DNA of 46,115 nt from an unicellular cyanobacterium SU3 (GTDB lineage Bacteria; Cyanobacteriota; Cyanobacteriia; Cyanobacteriales; Microcystaceae): positions 1 through 46,115 of the forward strand of contig NETF01000177.1 of the NCBI GenBank assembly GCA_002172675.1, read 5' to 3'. The position numbers were made by a program, and so were the translations under genes. Numbering within the stretch: position 1 is the stretch's first letter; each line of letters begins with the position of its first letter. Positions 43,916 through 46,115 of the stretch are shown here, in pieces. The notes under the pieces are model-generated. The model worked only from the letters and a program-made list of their open reading frames with translations, made no database searches and was not told where the DNA came from.

Positions 43916-44962
43916 ATGAGCAAGACGTTCAGAGAGTATCTTAAAAAAATTGGTAGTGGAGTTCATACGGGCAGAGATTTAACCCGAAGCGAGTCCGCCG
44001 ATGCCATGAAGTTGATGTTATTGGCAGAAGCAACACCAGCACAAATAGGAGCATTTTTGATGGTTCATCGTATTAAACGCCCCACGCCTGAAGAATTAGC
44101 CGGAATGTTAGATACTTACGCTGAATTAGGACCAAAATTGGACATTGATAACCTTAGTTTTGATTATCCTGTTACTGTTTTGGGAACTCCTTATGATGGG
44201 CGATCGCGCACTGCCCCTGTTACCACCCTTACCGCCCTGATTTTAGCCACTGTCGGGGTTCCTGTGGTGCTTCATGGAGGGGAAACCATGCCCACTAAAT
44301 ATGGGGTTCCTTTGGTCAATATCTGGCAAAGGTTAGGGGTTGATTTCTCTAAGTTTTCCCTCGAAGACAGTCAAAAAATGTTAGAAAAAACGGGTTTAAC
44401 TTTTGTTTATTTACCCAACCATTTTCCTGAAGCGCAGCAATTAGTGCCTTATCGAGATCAAATCGGCAAACGCCCCCCATTAGCTACTTTAGAATTAATG
44501 TGGTCCCCTTGTTCATCTCACAATGTTCATATTGTGTCTGGGTTTGTTCATCCCCCCACAGAAAACCTCTTTCGAGAAACCTTAAAACTTAGAAATTTTC
44601 ATCATTTCACCACTATTAAAGGATTAGAAGGTAGTTGTGATTTACCCCAAAGTCGAACCGCTATTATCGGCATTAATCAACCCAATAATAACCCTCAATG
44701 GCAACGGTTACACCTCCATCCCCAAGATTATAATTTAAGCGGTAAAGATGTTTCTCTAGAGTCCACAGAACACCTTTTACAACAGATGCAACAAATCTTA
44801 CAAGGAGAAGATAACCCATTGATACCTTTAGCTATTTATAACGGTGGGTTTTACCTCTGGCGTTGTGGGGTTTGTAATGATTTAAACACAGCATTTGACC
44901 AAGCTAAAACCCTGTTAATGAGTGGACAAGTTAGGAAAAAGTTACAGAGTATTCTTGAGTAA
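43916..44962 (+). CDS. TrpD2-like anthranilate phosphoribosyltransferase-family protein
   Basis: The 348-aa protein has the TrpD N-terminal helical domain (about 1-70; LMLLAEATPAQIGAFLMVHR) and a phosphoribosyltransferase-like domain. It carries GTPYDGRSRTAPVTTLTALI where true TrpD has the GTGGDG PRPP-binding loop, and VPVVLHGGETMPTKYGVPLV in place of the KHGNR motif. It therefore belongs to the TrpD2/YbiB branch. E. coli YbiB binds nucleic acid and lacks TrpD activity, so a role in tryptophan synthesis should not be assumed. No trp genes are nearby. Confidence 0.8.
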   Translation: MSKTFREYLKKIGSGVHTGRDLTRSESADAMKLMLLAEATPAQIGAFLMVHRIKRPTPEELAGMLDTYAELGPKLDIDNLSFDYPVTVLGTPYDGRSRTAPVTTLTALILATVGVPVVLHGGETMPTKYGVPLVNIWQRLGVDFSKFSLEDSQKMLEKTGLTFVYLPNHFPEAQQLVPYRDQIGKRPPLATLELMWSPCSSHNVHIVSGFVHPPTENLFRETLKLRNFHHFTTIKGLEGSCDLPQSRTAIIGINQPNNNPQWQRLHLHPQDYNLSGKDVSLESTEHLLQQMQQILQGEDNPLIPLAIYNGGFYLWRCGVCNDLNTAFDQAKTLLMSGQVRKKLQSILE

Positions 44963-45016
44963 TGATTATCATATATACAAATATGATGTTTAATTGATAA
45001 ATTCACTCTTTTTATT

Positions 45017-45601
45017 ATGACCAGTATTACACTAAGTCTCAAACCTTTTATCGACAGAATTAGCGAGACAGATTTAGAAAAATTATGTCAAGAAAATCCC
45101 GAAGCTCGATTAGAAACTAATCCTCAAGGTCAATTAATTATTATGTCTCCTACAGGAAGTGAAAGTGGTAAACGCAATACAAGTTTAATTTTCCAAGTCG
45201 AGTTATGGAATCGTCAGCAAAATTCGGGAATAGTGTTTGATTCTTCAACAGGGTTTAAATTGTCTAATGGTGCAATACGTTCCCCAGACGTAAGTTGGGT
45301 GAGTCTTGCAAAATGGGAAAGTTTAACTAAACAGCAACAAAGAAAATTTGCTCCTATCGCTCCTGATTTTGTCATTGAATTAATGTCTCCTACCGATGAA
45401 CTTAATGAGTTGCAAAATAAAATGAAAGAATATATGAATTGTGGTGTTCAATTAGGTTGGTTAATTAATCCTGACGAAAAACAAGTAGAAATTTACCGTC
45501 AACAAGGGAACCCAGAAATATTAAATAATCCACTAACTTTATCGGGAGAGCAAATCTTACCTAATTTAATTGTTAATTTACAAGATATTATTGAAGATTA
45601 A
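45017..45601 (+). CDS. Uma2 family (DUF820) PD-(D/E)XK nuclease-like protein
   Basis: The 194-aa protein has Uma2 features: NPEARLETNPQGQLIIMSPT, then GSESGKRNTSLIFQVELWNR, FDSSTGFKLSNGAIRSPDVSWV and PDFVIELMSPTDELNELQNK. The catalytic-type Asp (SPDVSWV), Glu (VIELMSPTD) and following Lys region are present. It differs in subtype from the gene at 23605. The biological role of Uma2 proteins is unknown. It stands alone, converging on a PIN-domain gene with 32 bp between stops. Confidence 0.87.
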   Translation: MTSITLSLKPFIDRISETDLEKLCQENPEARLETNPQGQLIIMSPTGSESGKRNTSLIFQVELWNRQQNSGIVFDSSTGFKLSNGAIRSPDVSWVSLAKWESLTKQQQRKFAPIAPDFVIELMSPTDELNELQNKMKEYMNCGVQLGWLINPDEKQVEIYRQQGNPEILNNPLTLSGEQILPNLIVNLQDIIED

Positions 45602-45633
45602 ACCAAGAACTGAGTTTTCTATGAGCGATCGCC

Positions 45634-45975
45634 TTACTGTTCTAACCAATTCTCTAACCTTAGACCTTCGATATTGTGAAAATGACGAATATTGTTAGTT
45701 ACTAACATATCGAAACGAGAACGCGCAACGGCTGCAATTAAAGCATCTATTTCTCCTGTCGGCTGTCCTTTACGTCTGAGTTCGCCTTGAATCAAACCAA
45801 ATTCTATAGCAGCAGCGCGGTCAAATTCAATGATAGCTACTAGAGATAAGAAATCGTTTAATTTTTCTAAATTTCTTTCAACTTTTTGGGAACAGTAAAC
45901 ACCTTTATAAAGTTCACCTAAAACAAGAGTCGGAACGTAACACTGAACGGCTTTAGCCATAAAAATTGGCATCAC
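45634..45975 (-). pseudogene. N-terminally truncated PIN-domain (VapC-like) toxin
   Basis: The 113-aa frame matches a VapC PIN domain from the second conserved acid onward: PTLVLGELYKG, IEFDRAAAIEFGLIQGELRR, TGEIDALIAAVARSRFDMLV and TNNIRHFHNIEGL. The opening LLDTN strand with the first catalytic Asp is missing, and the frame hits TGA only eight codons upstream of the GTG start. Intact VapC proteins have about 130-135 residues. No antitoxin gene lies within the 140 bp to the right, but the window ends there. Probably a decayed toxin gene. Confidence 0.65.
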
Positions 45976-46115
45976 AATAGGATTAGTCTCAGTAGATCAC
46001 AAACTCAGTTTCAGAGAGGCGAAACGTTAATCTGCGATCGCCAATTTACGTTGAAACAGCCCAAAAAACCTCCTTAAACATAAGTTTGTTTTATATAATA
46101 GAAGATTGGACTTAA

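Noticed and set aside
1-46115. CRISPR arrays, rRNA or tRNA genes
   Set aside because: No regularly spaced 25-40 bp repeats, and no rRNA or tRNA signatures were noticed on either strand; a tRNAscan/Infernal run would be decisive.

Overview
The window looks like chromosomal DNA from a unicellular cyanobacterium of the Cyanothece/Crocosphaera type. The evidence is an AT-rich base composition, frequent copies of the cyanobacterial HIP1 octamer GCGATCGC, and genes largely confined to cyanobacteria and plastids: ycf34, CRR7, MPBQ/MSBQ methyltransferase, DUF1400 hydrolase, DUF6335, EbsA-like protein, and a bacteriophytochrome with an Rcp-type regulator. The genus is an inference. No rRNA, tRNA, CRISPR array or intact transposon was recognised.

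Layout. Positions 1-214 hold two remnants: the apparent tail of a TnpB-like protein, then the tail of a DUF4351 (Rpn-type) protein. Next come a SLOG/DprA-like protein, an uncharacterised 346-aa protein and a DUF1400 alpha/beta hydrolase. An ion-flux pair follows: a MscS channel with a cyclic-nucleotide-binding domain, converging on a two-RCK potassium-channel-like gene split by one in-frame TAA. After a DUF6335 protein and a UbiA-like membrane protein lies a 1.1-kb gap (9031-10129) with short palindromes and two very small, ribosome-binding-site-bearing reading frames. From 10130 to 15856 are YvcK, CRR7, a TM protein, a 54-aa basic protein, a BioD-like/DRTGG protein, an EbsA-like pilus protein and ribokinase. 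Around 15935-17280 is a scar zone: a broken small membrane-protein gene and a 122-aa orphan flanked by two diverged copies of the 3' end of an ABC exporter gene.

From 19289 to 25896 are DUF502, NusB, an SRPBCC protein, a Cys-rich protein, MPBQ methyltransferase, DUF29, a Uma2 nuclease-like protein, CobU and fructose-1,6-bisphosphatase. From 26117 to 31604 are a GRDP-like protein with a periodic Cys/Gly tail, an animal-type haem peroxidase with a PEP-CTERM signal, a TPR protein, Ycf34 and the CCA-adding enzyme.

The most coherent systems are two regulatory blocks. On the minus strand, 37688 down to 31601 reads: 322-aa membrane protein, OmpR-type response regulator, sensor kinase, mntC, mntA, mntB. 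Four direct repeats at exact 11-bp spacing sit just upstream of mntC, which suggests a self-contained manganese-sensing and uptake unit. On the plus strand, 38025-42603 encodes a phytochrome histidine kinase, a single-domain response regulator and a REC-PAS-GAF-GGDEF diguanylate cyclase with tiny gaps, which suggests a light-to-c-di-GMP pathway. The window ends with NadA, a TrpD2-like protein, a second Uma2 protein and an N-terminally truncated PIN toxin gene.
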